Origin: Neocallimastix lanati (nom. inval.)
Taxonomy: Eukaryota; Neocallimastigomycota; Neocallimastigomycetes; Neocallimastigales; Neocallimastigaceae
Assembly (NCBI GenBank): GCA_016946835.1
Contig: JACVTC010000185.1
Location: 210,001-272,841 of the forward strand
Length of the DNA: 62,841 bases
Direction: 5' to 3'
The notes under the pieces: model-generated
Told to the model about the DNA's origin: nothing
Seen by the model: the letters and a program-made list of their open reading frames with translations, nothing else
The model's database searches: none
Program-made: the position numbers and the translations under genes
Shown here: piece after piece, positions 1 through 12,077 of the stretch
Layout: every line of letters starts with the position of its first letter
Numbering within the stretch: the stretch's first letter is position 1

Positions 1-1363
1 CATATATATTTTAATAAAATATATATGAAAAAAAATAAAAAAAATTAAAAAAAATTAAAAAAAAAAAAAAAAAAATAATACGCAGAAGGATTATTATATA
101 AATTTTATTTATATAAAATTTAAGTTTTTTTAGTTTTAAAAAAAAATACTAAAATGTAAAATTATAACAAAAATGTTTTTTTTTCTTTTAATCATTCTTT
201 CAAAAATTTAATAATTTATTCTATTTATAAATAAATTTAATTAAAATTTTCGAATTTATTTATCAAATGTTATATCAACATATCTTATTGTATAATATTT
301 TTATTTTTTTAAAAAATATGGTAATGGTCTTTATATATCTCAAAAAGTTTAATCAATAATATTTTGTTATAGTAATATACTCTAAAGATCCAGTAGTTGA
401 TAATAAATGAAAATATATATATATATTTATAAAAAAAATAATAATAATAAAAATTATCATTATCATTATTGGTATTATCAAATTTATTATTTATCATATT
501 TATTATTATTGAATTTATTATTGAAATAATGATAGTTTAAGTAATGGTAATAATTGTATTAATAATAGTATTAGTATTGATATTAATAGTATTTGAATAA
601 ATATTAATATCAATAGTGTAGTATCAGTATTAATATTATTTTTTTATTATTAATAATGTGGTATTAGCATTAATAATAATTTTAATAGTAATAATATCAA
701 TACTAGATTTATAAGTTTTAGTAATAAATTTTTTAAAATTTTTGTATAAATATATATAAAAAATTTAATTTCATAATAAAAACAGCGGAATTTGAAATAT
801 AACAACTTATGTAGTTTTTTCATTAATTTATACATTATTATCATTTTTTAAAATTTTTATAATAATAAAAGAATATAATAGAAAATAAAAATTTTACATA
901 TATTGTTTTTATATTATGAATATATCATAAGGAAAAAAAAAAAAAGATAAAAAATTACTTAAAATTTAATTATATATATAAATTATAAAAATTATTACAA
1001 TTATTATTTTATATTATGTTATATATTATTTTATACTATTTTATATTATATTATTTTTATTAATTAGGTAAAAAATATTTTATGACATTAAAGTTTCTTA
1101 TGGATAATGAATTTTGACAAAAAATTAGAACATTGGTGACAAATATATTAAAACTAATTTTTAACTAAATTGATATTTTTGATAAAAAATGTAAATATTA
1201 CATATTTTATATTTATTTATATTTTCTATCATATGTTTTAACGTGATAGAATATTAACTAATTATTATTTAAATTATTTTAATTAAAATGACATATATTC
1301 TTTATATTTATTTTCTATTTTATTTATTATTATACATAATATTAATTTATATTAAAAAATAAC

Positions 1364-1397
<34 letters not shown>

Positions 1398-1898
1398 AAG
1401 TAAAAACTTTTTTTATTAATAAAACTAAAAATTAATTAAAGCATTTTAAATAAGCTATATAAATAAAAATATAAAGAATTGATAATTGCCTTGTATAATA
1501 AATAAATAAAAATATTATACAAGGAATAAGAAAAAGTTTTTTTTTTTTTTTTTTTAGGATAGATTAAACAAGGGAAAATTTATTTAAAATTTAAAAATAA
1601 ATTTAAAATTATGTTTTTCTTTTAAAAATATAATTGACAATCAATTTACATGAATTAAAACAATTGTAAAGAAATTTCATTTTAAAATAAATGAAAATTA
1701 AATATTTAAGAACATTTTTTGAAACTAATATTATCGTTTATTCACTTACAATATTAATAAAATTGTAAATAAAAATTAATAAAATAAAATATAATTAAAA
1801 ATAATAAACTAAAAATTAAATAAAATAATAAAAAATAAAATAAAAAGGAAAAGAAAAATATAAGAAGAAAAAGAAAAAATAAATAATAATAATAATAA

Positions 1899-1945
<47 letters not shown>

Positions 1946-1946
1946 A
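1..1946. other. AT-rich intergenic DNA, no gene seen
   Basis: No convincing coding region on either strand; only short low-complexity reading frames rich in Ile, Leu and Tyr. It holds A and T runs, short AAT and TAAA microsatellites (1889-1946), a nearly perfect palindrome at 1-27 and a clean 12-bp inverted repeat at 1489-1524. The last few hundred bases must include the promoter and 5' UTR of the sorting nexin gene, but no distinct box stands out in this composition. Confidence 0.7.
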
Positions 1947-4595
1947 ATGTCTGGATTTAGTAATGAATATCCATATAATGAAAATCCATTTTCAAATCAT
2001 TTTTCATTTTTTTCAAATGAATCAAATGGTTAGTTTCAACTTTTAATATTTTGTTAATCTAATTTTTAATATTTATTATATTTAAATAGTTATAACTGTA
2101 TATACATATATATTAATAATCAATTAACTTTAAAATATTTAATACTTCATATTAGAAGGTAATGTAAAATATAATGACAAATTACTTTCAAGTAGTATTG
2201 ATTATAGAACAAACAATTCGAGTATTCTTGAAAAAAAAGACAATGAGGTAATAAATCCTATTGGTAAAGATGTTATCAGTAAAAGTTTAAAGGATAATAT
2301 ACATTTAGCAAGGAAGTACAGTCGTAGTAATTATTGTTGTGCAACTCATTGTGCATTCACATCAGATAAAAGTAAAATTCCATTAGTTACTATTACTGAT
2401 GCATTAAAAATTACAGATATGTCTGGAAGTTCATTCATTGTTTATGTTATTCGAACTTCTGAACCAGAAAAAAATTCAACACTTCTTGAAGTACGTAGAA
2501 GATATTCTGAATTTGCCACCTTAAGAAATTTATTGCATCAATACTATCCATCATTAATAATACCACCAATTCCTGAAAAACATTCAATTACAGAATATGC
2601 TATAAAGCAAGGAAAAGCAAAAGATAATCCAAAAATTATAGAAAAAAGAAAAAGAATGTTACAAGTTTTTCTTAATAGACTTGGAAAACATCCAGTATTT
2701 GCCTCACTTCATATATTCCATGTCTTTTTAGAACCAGGAAATTGGTTAGAATATGAACAAAAAATGACAAAAATTTCAATACCAATCAGTATTACATCAT
2801 TTAATGAATCAGAAGGTAAATAAACTAAATAGTTAAATGTTTTAATTTAATATATTTTTATTTTTGGAATCTTACCATTTTTTTAAATAATAAAAATAAA
2901 ATAAAATAATGAAATAAAATAATGAAATAAAAAATGAAATAAAAAATGAAATAAAAAATAAAATAAAAAATAAAAATAAAAATAAAAATAAATATAAATA
3001 TAAATATAAATATAAATATAAATATAAATATATAAATATAAATATAAATATAAATATAAATATAAATATAAATATAAATATAAATATAAATATAAATATA
3101 AATATAAATATAAATATAAATATAAGTATAAATATAAAAGCAAAAGCAAAAGTAAAATAAAAAGTAAAATTAAAATTATAATTATAATTATAACTAAAAT
3201 TAGAATAAAAATTAAAATTAAAAAAAAATGAAAAAAATAAAAAAATAAAAATAAAAATAACTATTTATTACTAATTAAAATTATTAATTTAAACTAAAAT
3301 TATTTATAAATTTTATATTAATTATATATTTTATTTTTATGTACAATAAACATTTAAATATAATTATATAAAAAGAACTACAATATAAAGAAATAAAGAA
3401 AAATGTTAAAGAATTTATGAAATGTATTTCAATATTATCAAAAGCTCATCACAATCTCAATAGCATTTATCAAAATCTTTCAAATAGTTATTCATCATTA
3501 GGAGCAAGTTACAATGGTTGGTCATTACATGAAATAGTTTTATCACCTGTACTTGAATCCGTTGGACAATCATTTGATTCTAATCGTTTGGCTCTATCCC
3601 GTATGGCATCCTTATTAGATATTTCAATAATAGAATCCTTACAAGAATATAATGCCTTTTCAAAAATTATTTTAAACATTATTGCATGGTATAAAAACAA
3701 TTACAGACAATATTACTATATTTGTAATAGTTTAAATAAGAAACAAAAAAGATTGGAAAATTTAGAAAAAGCTGAAAAAAAAGCTCAAGAAAAAAGGGAA
3801 ACATTAAAAGCTAAAGAAAGTAAAAAAATGGCTGAAACAATTAAAAAAGAAGCCGAACAGAAAAAAGAAGATAATAACAATTTAATTAGTGATGATGACG
3901 ATGATGATGATGTTAATGATATAGAAGAACCAAAAGATGATAGTTTGCTTCGTGATCCAAAATTTAAAGATCTCGCAAATTCAACTTCCTACCCTTATTC
4001 AGAAAATATACCAACCAGTGATTTTGGAATAGATAATAAGAATGTGAATGGTAATTTAGATAATAGTTTAAATGATACTCTTTATTCCAATGACTTAAAA
4101 AGTAAATCTATATTTGAATCAATTAATCAAGATGAAATTAATCCAAAAATGAATAATGATAATGAGATCTTTAATGATATAAATAAAGTATCCACAATAT
4201 TAAAATTACCAAGTCAAGAAAATGTATTTCAAGAAAATATTATATATAATGAACCAAGTAGTTTTGAACAAACTAATGATAATTCTTCATCTTCAGTAGT
4301 CAAAGACCAACTTGAAAAGCCAGATATTCAACCAATTGATTTAAATCGTCACAATGAAATAAAGAATGTTAAGGAAAATATCGTTAGACTTCAAAAATTA
4401 AAAGAAACACAATATAAAGAAATAATAAAATCAGGTAAAGAAATTCAACATGATTTTAATTATTTCCAAAGAGAAAAGTATTCAGATTTCAAACAAATTT
4501 TAATTCATTATGCTAAAATTAATCGTGAGTATAATGAACAAATGATAAAAGTATGGAATAATATGATAAAAATTTGGAGTGAAATTAGAGTCTAA
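1947..4595 (+). CDS. PX-BAR sorting nexin, Snx41/Atg20 type (3 exons)
   Basis: Reconstructed as exons 1947-2028, 2156-2815 and 3391-4595, about 648 residues. Both introns start with GT (GTTAGT, GTAAAT), end with AG and keep phase 1, so the frame is continuous. The start is the first ATG in exon 1, which encodes a short polar N-terminus. Residues about 105-230 form a PX domain: the phosphoinositide-binding RRYSEF motif is followed by the proline-rich IIPPIPEKH loop and an RKRMLQVFLNRL helix. Exon 3 encodes a BAR-like helical region with a long charged coiled coil (lysine, glutamate and alanine rich), split by an acidic, asparagine-rich low-complexity insert of about 170 residues. Proteins of this family bind PI3P on endosomes and work in cargo retrieval and autophagy. 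Family placement is good; whether it is Snx41, Atg20 or another fungal paralogue cannot be decided by eye. Confidence 0.85.
2985..3135. repeat. (AAATAT)n hexamer repeat inside intron 2 of the sorting nexin gene
   Basis: About 25 near-perfect copies of a 6-bp unit lie within a 575-nt intron that is otherwise A-rich. Upstream of the array the intron drifts through AATGAAATAA and AAATAAAAAT units, which suggests slippage growth. Read on the minus strand it gives a Leu-Tyr and Ile-Tyr repeat, which is a composition artefact and not a protein. Confidence 0.9.
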
Positions 4596-4916
4596 TTAAA
4601 CTTTAATAATTAAAAAATAAAAAAAAAAAAAAAATAAATAAAAAAAATAAAAAAAATAAAAAAAAAAAATAAAAAAAAATAAAAAATAAAAAATAAAATA
4701 AAAAAAATATATATATATAAGTTATTACAAGTAACAATAATAATAATAATAATAATTTCATATTATAATAATAATTATTATTTTATTATTTTTATTTATT
4801 AATAATTAAATATATGTAGTAAACCAAATAGTAATTAGTAAAAAAATTACAAATAGCAGCAACAAGATAATTAATAATAACATATTTTTTAAAAAAAAAA
4901 AAAAAAAATTTTTTTC

Positions 4917-4959
<43 letters not shown>

Positions 4960-5480
4960 TTATTATATTTTTTTCTTTTTTTCTTTTTTTTTTATTAGTA
5001 TTATAAATATTGAATAAAATCAAATGATTTTATTGCAAATATTATATAAAAAATTATATCAATATTAATAGTTGAAAATAAAATAAAATAAATAAAAATA
5101 AAAATAAAAAAAATTACTAAACAAATTTAAAAAATAAAATAAATTATAATCTTTAAAAAAAGAAAAAATACAAATTATATAAACTAACTACAAAGCAAAA
5201 AAAAAAAAAAATATGATAAAAAAAATTTCTCATTTCTTATTTCTCTTTTTTTTTTTTTTTATTATTATTATTTTTTTTGTTTTTTTGTTTGTTTGTTTGT
5301 TTGTTTGTTTATTTTTGTTAATTATTATAAATATTATATAAAATATTATAATTAATTTTATTGCAAATATTATATAAAAAAATTATATTAATATCAATAA
5401 TTTCGAAAAAAAAAATAAAAAAAAAAAATTTATAAAATAATTTATAAAAAATATATATATATAATAATAATAAAATATTG
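4596..5480. repeat. AT-rich intergenic DNA with microsatellites and a duplicated block
   Basis: Downstream of the sorting nexin stop codon there are A-rich runs, (AAT)n at 4735-4756, (ATT)n around 4919-4960 and a (TTTG)n run near 5286-5310. A core around 5028-5064 (TTTTATTGCAAATATTATAT and beyond) recurs around 5356-5394 with few changes, together with similar flanks, so an ancestral segment of roughly 300 bp seems duplicated in tandem. No gene seen. Confidence 0.7.
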
Positions 5481-7500
5481 TTTAAAAAGTTTTTTACTTA
5501 AGCTCCCCTCAAGGACGTGGCACCTTCTTTGGGGTTCACTTAGGGAAGATCATCTTAATTCTCGTTGAACCTAGGGTGATGGTAAAAAATTAAAACATTG
5601 CGAAATGAATGTTTTTGGTGCAATTGTTTATTGCAATTGCTTGTAATAGGTATTATTTATCAAGTTTACTAATTAATCTTAAAAAAATTTATGAAATAGT
5701 ATCATTTTTCATTTATGTATCTTTTTCCTTTTCCCATAATTTCATTCTTATCATGTATTTACTATTTCTTCATGTATGAGTCATTCATGTTAAGCACTAT
5801 AATGGTATATTTATTATATATTTTTTTAACTTTTTGGTTGGTTATATAATTATGGTACTTTTTTATATTTCTGTAGGAATTGATTCGTTCCACCTCATGA
5901 ACATTTTAAACTTTTTAATATACTTTTGATTTATAATATCTTTTTCACTTTTTTGTAAAAAATTTTTTTTTTTTAATATTTTCATTTCTTCACCAATTAT
6001 TAAATGATAAAGTATTTAGAGCCATAAAACCTATAGCACAATTTTATACATAATTCTACTAATTATTTGAATTTTTTTAAAAAAAAAAAATTAATAGTTC
6101 CCTGATAATCTACACGGTTCAGCATTCTATTACTTTGCTTAAACTAAGATATTATTTCATGAAAAGCATTTGTTTTATAAAAGGATTAAAAATTTCAAAC
6201 TTAAAAGTGATTTACCTAATCTCCAAGCAATCTATGATATATCCAAAGAATACAGGGTTCTTTCTGATTATATCACCAGTATTAAGAGGATTATTACGAT
6301 AGTTAGATTAAAAATTTGATTCACTCTATCAACAAATATTCTTAAAAAATGATGCTCAATATGGTTGATCTAGATTTAAAAAAATCTCTAAACCTTCTTT
6401 CTCTCCTTCTCAATCACCTGTGTACATTAAAGATAAAATAGGTAATGTTAAGTATCTCAAGAAGATCAACTCTACCATTTTGAATAATACTATGAAGAAC
6501 TTTCTTCTGATATAACCAGTCACAGTTTTAATAAAAATTATTAGAAAAGAATACTAAACAATTTTTCTTCTCCCCAGGAATCATAGGACACAATCAACCA
6601 ATTTCAATGTCAGAAATTCATTTAACTGTTCTTTCATTGAAAAATAACAAAGCATCTATTCCTGGTGATATATCAACAAAATTTTTTAAAGCATTTTTCA
6701 ATCCTGCTCGTAGCATTTCCTTTCATAATGATCCTAGTCAAGAAGTTACTTATTCCGGCTGTGTAAAATGAAAATTTTTATTATTTAATAAAATTTATGG
6801 ATGGTGACCTCCCTGATGAATGGAATTCGACTTCTACTGTTTCCATTCCTAAGAAAGGAGATCTTTCTGATGGTAATAATCACTGTGCTATTTTACTCAT
6901 TAATGTAGGATTAAAAATTCTGCCAAAATTAGTCACTAAAAAATTTCGTGCTATGTTTTTTCTCATATAATTACTTTACTTGAACAGTTTGATTTTAGAA
7001 ATAAAGAATGTATTTGTTTATTTGTCTCCATTCGTGAAATTTTCCAAAAAAGAAAGTTCAATGACCAATTTACCTTTTTTATTTTTCTTAACCTAAAGAT
7101 GTCCCTTATCACCTATTTTATTTAATATATTTATCAATGACATATTTGATAAATGCAAGAGATATGATGTGATTACAGAATAAAAGAAGTATTGTGGTAG
7201 CCTATTTGCTGATGATATTGTTTTGTTGGCCACTACAAAATCCTCTTCTATAAACCGTTTATATAAAGTTCATGACTTGGATATCAAAATTGAAATAACC
7301 TATGGAATTAGTAAATGCTCTACATTTATTGTTAAACCAAATAACTCTATATATATTCAAGATATTATGAAAATCCTACATTTAATAATTAAATCCTGGA
7401 GAAATACAAAAGTATTAATGCGAAAATTTTCATTATTGAAGTACTTCTGAAGAGAAGTTTAAATTTGGTTTAAAAAAAATTATTCAACATCTATCTTTTT
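5481..7500 (+). pseudogene. LINE-1 (this window): degraded non-LTR retrotransposon with reverse transcriptase remnants
   Basis: Pieces of a LINE reverse transcriptase appear in shifting plus-strand frames. The segment near 6200-6300 resembles the region ahead of RT. Around 6590-6720 are SLKNNKASIPGD and the start of the RT palm. Around 6785-6870 are LPDEWNSTSTVSIPKKGDLS, and near 7200-7225 the catalytic box FADDIVLLA. Several stops and frameshifts separate these blocks. The order and wording match the minus-strand LINE at 7.85-10.66 kb, so both belong to one or two close families. 5490-5580 is less AT-rich (CTCCCCTCAAGG) and may be the 5' region. No full endonuclease is seen here, so the copy is 5' damaged as well as frame-broken. 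Confidence 0.75.
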
Positions 7501-7849
7501 TTTTTTTTAAACTAGGAAGAGAGTACACTTCAAGTGCTTTATTAAATAGATGATTATATTTTTATGTAATTCATTTTTTAAAACAAATACATTATATAAT
7601 TTAAAGATAAAAAATAAAATGTATGTAAAAGATTAAGTAAAATAAAAAACAATAAAATTAAAGCAAAAAATAATTTTTTAATTAACCATAGAAAATTTAG
7701 TGTAATTATGAATAAAAATAAGTTTAAAAGTTAAAAAATTTTCGTGTGATGTATACTATGGGTAGTAATATGATTACTATTAAAATCAAAAATAATAAAA
7801 CAAAGAAGTAATATCTTTAAAATAGTATGGTGTCCACTGAACTCTCCCC
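7501..7849. other. Junction between two opposing LINE remnants, no gene seen
   Basis: AT-rich sequence between the plus-strand LINE remnant on the left and the minus-strand LINE remnant on the right. No reading frame or motif that I recognise; it probably holds the decayed 3' UTRs of one or both LINEs. Confidence 0.5.
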
Positions 7850-10660
7850 TAAACCAAGAGAAAAATCATCAAAAATTAAACTACTTACTATAGGTTCTAT
7901 TTCGGAACTGTGCTGTTAGTAAATGTGAATGGATGATAATAAACAGGGATACTAACTGCACCATTCCTTTACCATATCGGTACGACATCGGCATTCTTGG
8001 TAATAAAAATATTTTTGTAAACCTCTCAAAAAGTAATTCAAGAGAGTTACTGATGATTGGTATTTTATTAGCAAGATATTCCATAAACCCCACGATATAC
8101 GGAACAGTAGACCCCGTGAACATTTAAGGAGTTGTTCACTTAAATATCTTAATTTCCAGTATCGAGTTGAAGCTCATCTAAAACTGAAAATCCACCAAGA
8201 AAGAATATATAAATAAACCTGTTTATGAAATTTTCATATTCTAAATATTAGAATGGAAGGAAGTAAGGAAAGATTCCTTATTTTATTGACAAATAACGAA
8301 AAGGACATCTATAAAATCTAAATAATTACATCGACATAGAGAAAAAGTAGAGCATTCAAATATACAATGGATAAAAGATTGATCACCTTTTCCACAGCAA
8401 GGGTGAATTTGGGATAATCGTCAGAAATTCTATCACTTCTAATTGCAATAGTGCTATTATATTTATAATCAGCTCTTAATCTTAAGATCCGGTTCAAACC
8501 TAAATTTAAATGAGGACCGTAGCCCATTTATTGATACCGAAAGACATTTCATTTTTATTAGCCCAATAAAAATTATGACGAAATCCTTCATTTTTCTATT
8601 TCACAAGGAGTTATAAGAACAATATCATTAGCAAAAAGACAGCCACATCATTTTTTTATTACCAATGCTAACATCATATTTATCATAATTATTTAAAATA
8701 CCATTAATAAATAAATTAAAAAAAATTGATGATAATGGACAACCTTGTCTAATACCACAATAAATAGGAAATTCAACTGATAACATATCAAGGTAATGAG
8801 CTCTTGCTTTAGAAGTAAGATAGAGCTTAGAAATGAAATCAAAGCATCTATCACGGACACCAAGGTGAAAATTTTGTAAGAATGTTGAAAATGGGAACAG
8901 AGTCGTAGGCGTTTTTAAGATCAAGAAAAGCTACATAAGTGAATTGACCTTTAAATTTTCTTCTTTAACAAATTTCTCTAATAGAAATGTAAAGACTGAT
9001 ACATTCTTCATGATTGCGAAAACCAAACAGTTCAGGTCTAATAAAATTATGTTTAAAAGCATATTTAGAGATTCTATCTCTGACTTTTTTTGTTAGAATT
9101 TTAAGACCGACTTTGATAAGAGAAATACCTCTAGAAAGATTGCCTTTCTTTGGAATAAAAACAGTAGATGCAGAGTTCCATTCATTAGGAAAAAAACCAT
9201 CCTTAATTTTGTTTAAAATAATTTCAAGGCATTTACTAGTAGAAGGAAATCTTTCTTCTAAATCATGATTACAGAAGAACGTTTTATAAAATTCATTAGG
9301 AATACCATCAGGTCCAGGAGCTTTGTTATGCTTCATGGAAAGTACTATGTTTCCTATATTAGAGAGTGAAATAGAGTCATTTATACTTCATGTATTTGGA
9401 TTACGAGGATTATTACGGAAAACATTTACCCAATAATCTTGATTTAAGCGGTGACCAGAAGAATCGGATGCTAAGTCCTTGTAATACTCAGCCCAACGTT
9501 TAAGTTGTTCATTGGGATCAAATGGATCCTGACTAGATTTAGACTTAATAAAATGAAGAGTAGAAGCTGAATATACATGTTTAGAGATCTTCTTGAGACC
9601 ACGCCAACCACAACTATAGTCTATGTTTATAAAATAATTACTAATTTTGACAATATTTACATTATAGCGATTGGAATATAAGGAGCTTTTATGCTTTTTC
9701 AAAGCTTTGCATAATTTATGATACTGAGTAAATTGATCTAAATAGGCATCCACCAAAGGGTAATCTAGTAAGGTTTAATATTTTCATATACAATTAAAGT
9801 CTTTCTTATATACTCTGGGCAGTGGAAAGCATGACCTTTACATTTGAAGGGAATAAAAGCTTTAATTTCTTTACCAAAACTGATTGAAGTATTGATAAAT
9901 TTTTCAACCATATCATCTACTGATGTTTCATCAAATTTGGATTCAAGATTACTTGCTTAAACAGAAAAGCAATTATATGACAATATACTTGTATTCTGGG
10001 TATTACAAATATGATTAGACCATTTGAAAGTTTTTTTTAGGTCTATTAAAACCATCTGAAATATTCTTATTGCAAGATAAGAAGATTGGATAATTATCAG
10101 AAAATATCATTTACAAATGAACAAGCAGAAGATAAATATACATGTTGAATCAAAGCTTTATTGTAGAAAATATAGTCGATGTAAGAACATTTAGAACCTT
10201 TAGAATAAGTAATATTACTACCAGTAAGATTAGCGACAGTCTAGTCAGGGAAATTTTTGATAATATACTTCTTAAGTTTTTCAAAAGGCATATTAAAATC
10301 TCCTATAAGAAAAGCAGGTGAATTTTCCTTATTATAACCACTTAACTATTTTTCCATTTTATAGAAAGCACTTAAACGAGCTTAAAGCCATCTATTTTGA
10401 GGAAAATAGATATTGTCAATAGAACATTTTTGATTCCAAAATGACGTCAGACTAACTAATATAATGTAATTGAAGTCGCATTTTCAGAAATATATGAGCA
10501 TGAATTATAAATATATAAACCTCTCATACCAGGGATTTTTGAATTAGCACCAAGAAAAACAGAACTGTAACCAAAAATAGAAGGAGAGTTACCTTTAGAA
10601 AGGAACTTACTTATATCAATTTCCTGAAAGCATATACATACAGGTTTAAAATACAAAATT
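7850..10660 (-). pseudogene. LINE-2 (this window): degraded non-LTR retrotransposon, endonuclease plus reverse transcriptase
   Basis: Read on the minus strand the domains come in the usual LINE order. The AP-type endonuclease is at 10656-10020 (FQEIDI, then FLIGDFNMPFEKL near 10300 and SYIDYIFYN near 10170). A linker lies at 9756-9388. The RT follows at 9340-8600, with MKHNKAPGPDGIPNEFYK, FFPNEWNSASTVFIPKKGN, RPELFGFRNHEECIS, GIRQGCPLSSIFFNLFING, then the catalytic box near 8640-8605 reading FANDIVL. The normal box is FADD, so the second catalytic aspartate pair is damaged (D to N). Weak thumb-like frames continue to about 7880. Frames are interrupted at several points, so it is dead. The RT wording is close to the plus-strand remnant at 6.6-7.2 kb. 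Confidence 0.8.
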
Positions 10661-11090
10661 TAAATGAATAATAGCATCTCTCTTTTCAGAATTCCAGCCA
10701 TTAATATTCCAATTAGAGCATATATTGAAGAAAGAAGAACTAGAATAAAGATAATATAAATAGAATTCTATAGCTATACTAAAAAAGGATTTTATATTTC
10801 TTTTGATTTTTTTTTTTTTTTTTTTTTTTTTTGACTTTATAATAATTGGATTTGGGGTCATTAGAATTTGAAGAATAACTTTTATATTCTTTATAAATAT
10901 ATAGATATAGATATAATAAAAAATAATATACAAAAGATAAAAGAAATAAAAAGTTAGTAAAGAAAAAAATTAAATAATTTCATGATAAAAAAAACTAAAA
11001 AATAAAAAACTTTGATTAAAATAAAAATAAAAATGAAATAAAATTGGTAAATCAAATTTCCTAACCCCTACAGACTGATCATTAATTTTA
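10661..11090. other. AT-rich spacer upstream of LINE-2, no gene seen
   Basis: Contains a T run of about 22 bases near 10809-10832 and A-rich stretches. It may include the lost 5' UTR of the minus-strand LINE. No gene seen. Confidence 0.5.
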
Positions 11091-11677
11091 ATATTCTATT
11101 TGTTCTATCATTCCCTGTAGCAAGAGAAGTTTTGATTGTATTAACCTCTCAGAGACATCATTTCTGGTGGTACGCCCCTCAGGGAAATTTAACATCTAAC
11201 ATAAAAATATTCATTACTTTTCTTTTGGTTTTTTTTTTTTTTTTTTTGGATTGGACTAATTAAATGTGGATTCAAACTTGATGTGATATCTTATGTTAAA
11301 AGTAAATTGGTATCCGAAGATTTCCTAATATGCTGCCTTTATTGTGGTGAAAGTAATGGCATTCCTAGTTTTACACATTGGATACTTTTATGTCCAATAT
11401 TTGAAGAATTCAGGCAATAATTCATTCAATTTGTTGATGAAATTTTAATTTATTTTTCTCTGATTATTCATGAGAAATCTTTGAACATTTTTGAAAATCA
11501 TGATGTAGTTTTTTAATATTAATGTAAAAAAAACATGTATTTTTATTTTCACCTATTTTTTTTTTTTTTTTTTTTTAATAAATATTATTAAATAGAGTTT
11601 ATTCCTTATATGTATATATATAAAAAAACTTTATAAAGTTTGGGCAATAAATAAGTTTTTATAATTGGAGACGTTAA

Positions 11678-11678
<1 letters not shown>
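11091..11678 (+). pseudogene. LINE 3' fragment with C-terminal CCHC motif
   Basis: Around 11260-11420 the plus strand encodes a short frame ending in a C-x2-C-x8-H-x4-C pattern (CLYCGESNGIPSFTHW followed by LLC), the zinc-finger-like motif found after the RT of many LINEs. It is followed by FEEFRQ and a stop. The downstream AT-rich tail runs directly into the (AAT)n tract at 11679, which could be the simple-repeat 3' tail of this LINE; that is inference. Just upstream, 11163-11190 carries a GC-richer motif that recurs inverted at 27232-27259. Confidence 0.55.

Positions 11679-11719
<41 letters not shown>
11679..11719. repeat. (AAT)n microsatellite, left part of the copia target site
   Basis: About 13 AAT units, ending with ATAAT immediately before the TG of the copia-1 5' LTR. 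The same repeat resumes after each of the two copia elements (19329-19393 and 27126-27181), so one tract appears to have been split twice. Confidence 0.95.
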
Positions 11720-12018
11720 TGATAACTACTTAATAATTATACTATATATTTATTTATATTATTTTATATATTTATTTATTATGTAATTTATTAAAGTGTA
11801 CTTGTGTTAATGTTTTATGTAAATTAGTTGATACGTTTATTTTATATTGTATAAATTATGTCAACAATCATTTTAATTATTTTGTGTAACATGTATTTAC
11901 GTAACAAATGTATTCATGTGATATTGTTCTATATAAACATCATGAATGTACTATCAACTTTTCTCTTTGTTAACCATAATTCGTATTATTATATTAAATA
12001 AATAAATAACATATATCA
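11720..12018 (+). repeat. Copia-1 5' LTR
   Basis: Starts TGATAACTACT and ends ATATATCA, and matches the 3' copy at 19026-19328. It contains a TATATAAAC-like promoter box near 11930-11940. Confidence 0.92.
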
Positions 12019-12033
12019 GATTAAGAGTCTCAT
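12019..12033 (+). promoter_or_regulatory. Copia-1 primer-binding site, tRNA-Lys(CUU) anticodon-arm type
   Basis: GATTAAGAGTCTCAT follows the LTR with no gap. Its reverse complement, ATGAGACTCTTAATC, is the anticodon arm of a eukaryotic tRNA-Lys(CUU) up to about position 40. It is not a tRNA 3' end. This implies priming by a 5' half-tRNA, as known for Drosophila copia with initiator tRNA. The same 15-mer occurs in the TRIM and copia-3, and 14 of 15 bases in copia-2. Confidence 0.8.
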
Positions 12034-12077
12034 TCGATTCTATTCTAATATTAAAAGTTTTTTTAAAAAAATACGAC

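Noticed and set aside
2883-3149. Minus-strand Leu-Tyr/Ile-Tyr repeat reading frame
   Set aside because: It is the translation of a hexanucleotide microsatellite inside an intron of the sorting nexin gene on the other strand.
7881-8127. Independent small gene on either strand at 7.9-8.1 kb
   Set aside because: Two overlapping frames on opposite strands with no known motif; most simply the decayed 3' part of the minus-strand LINE.
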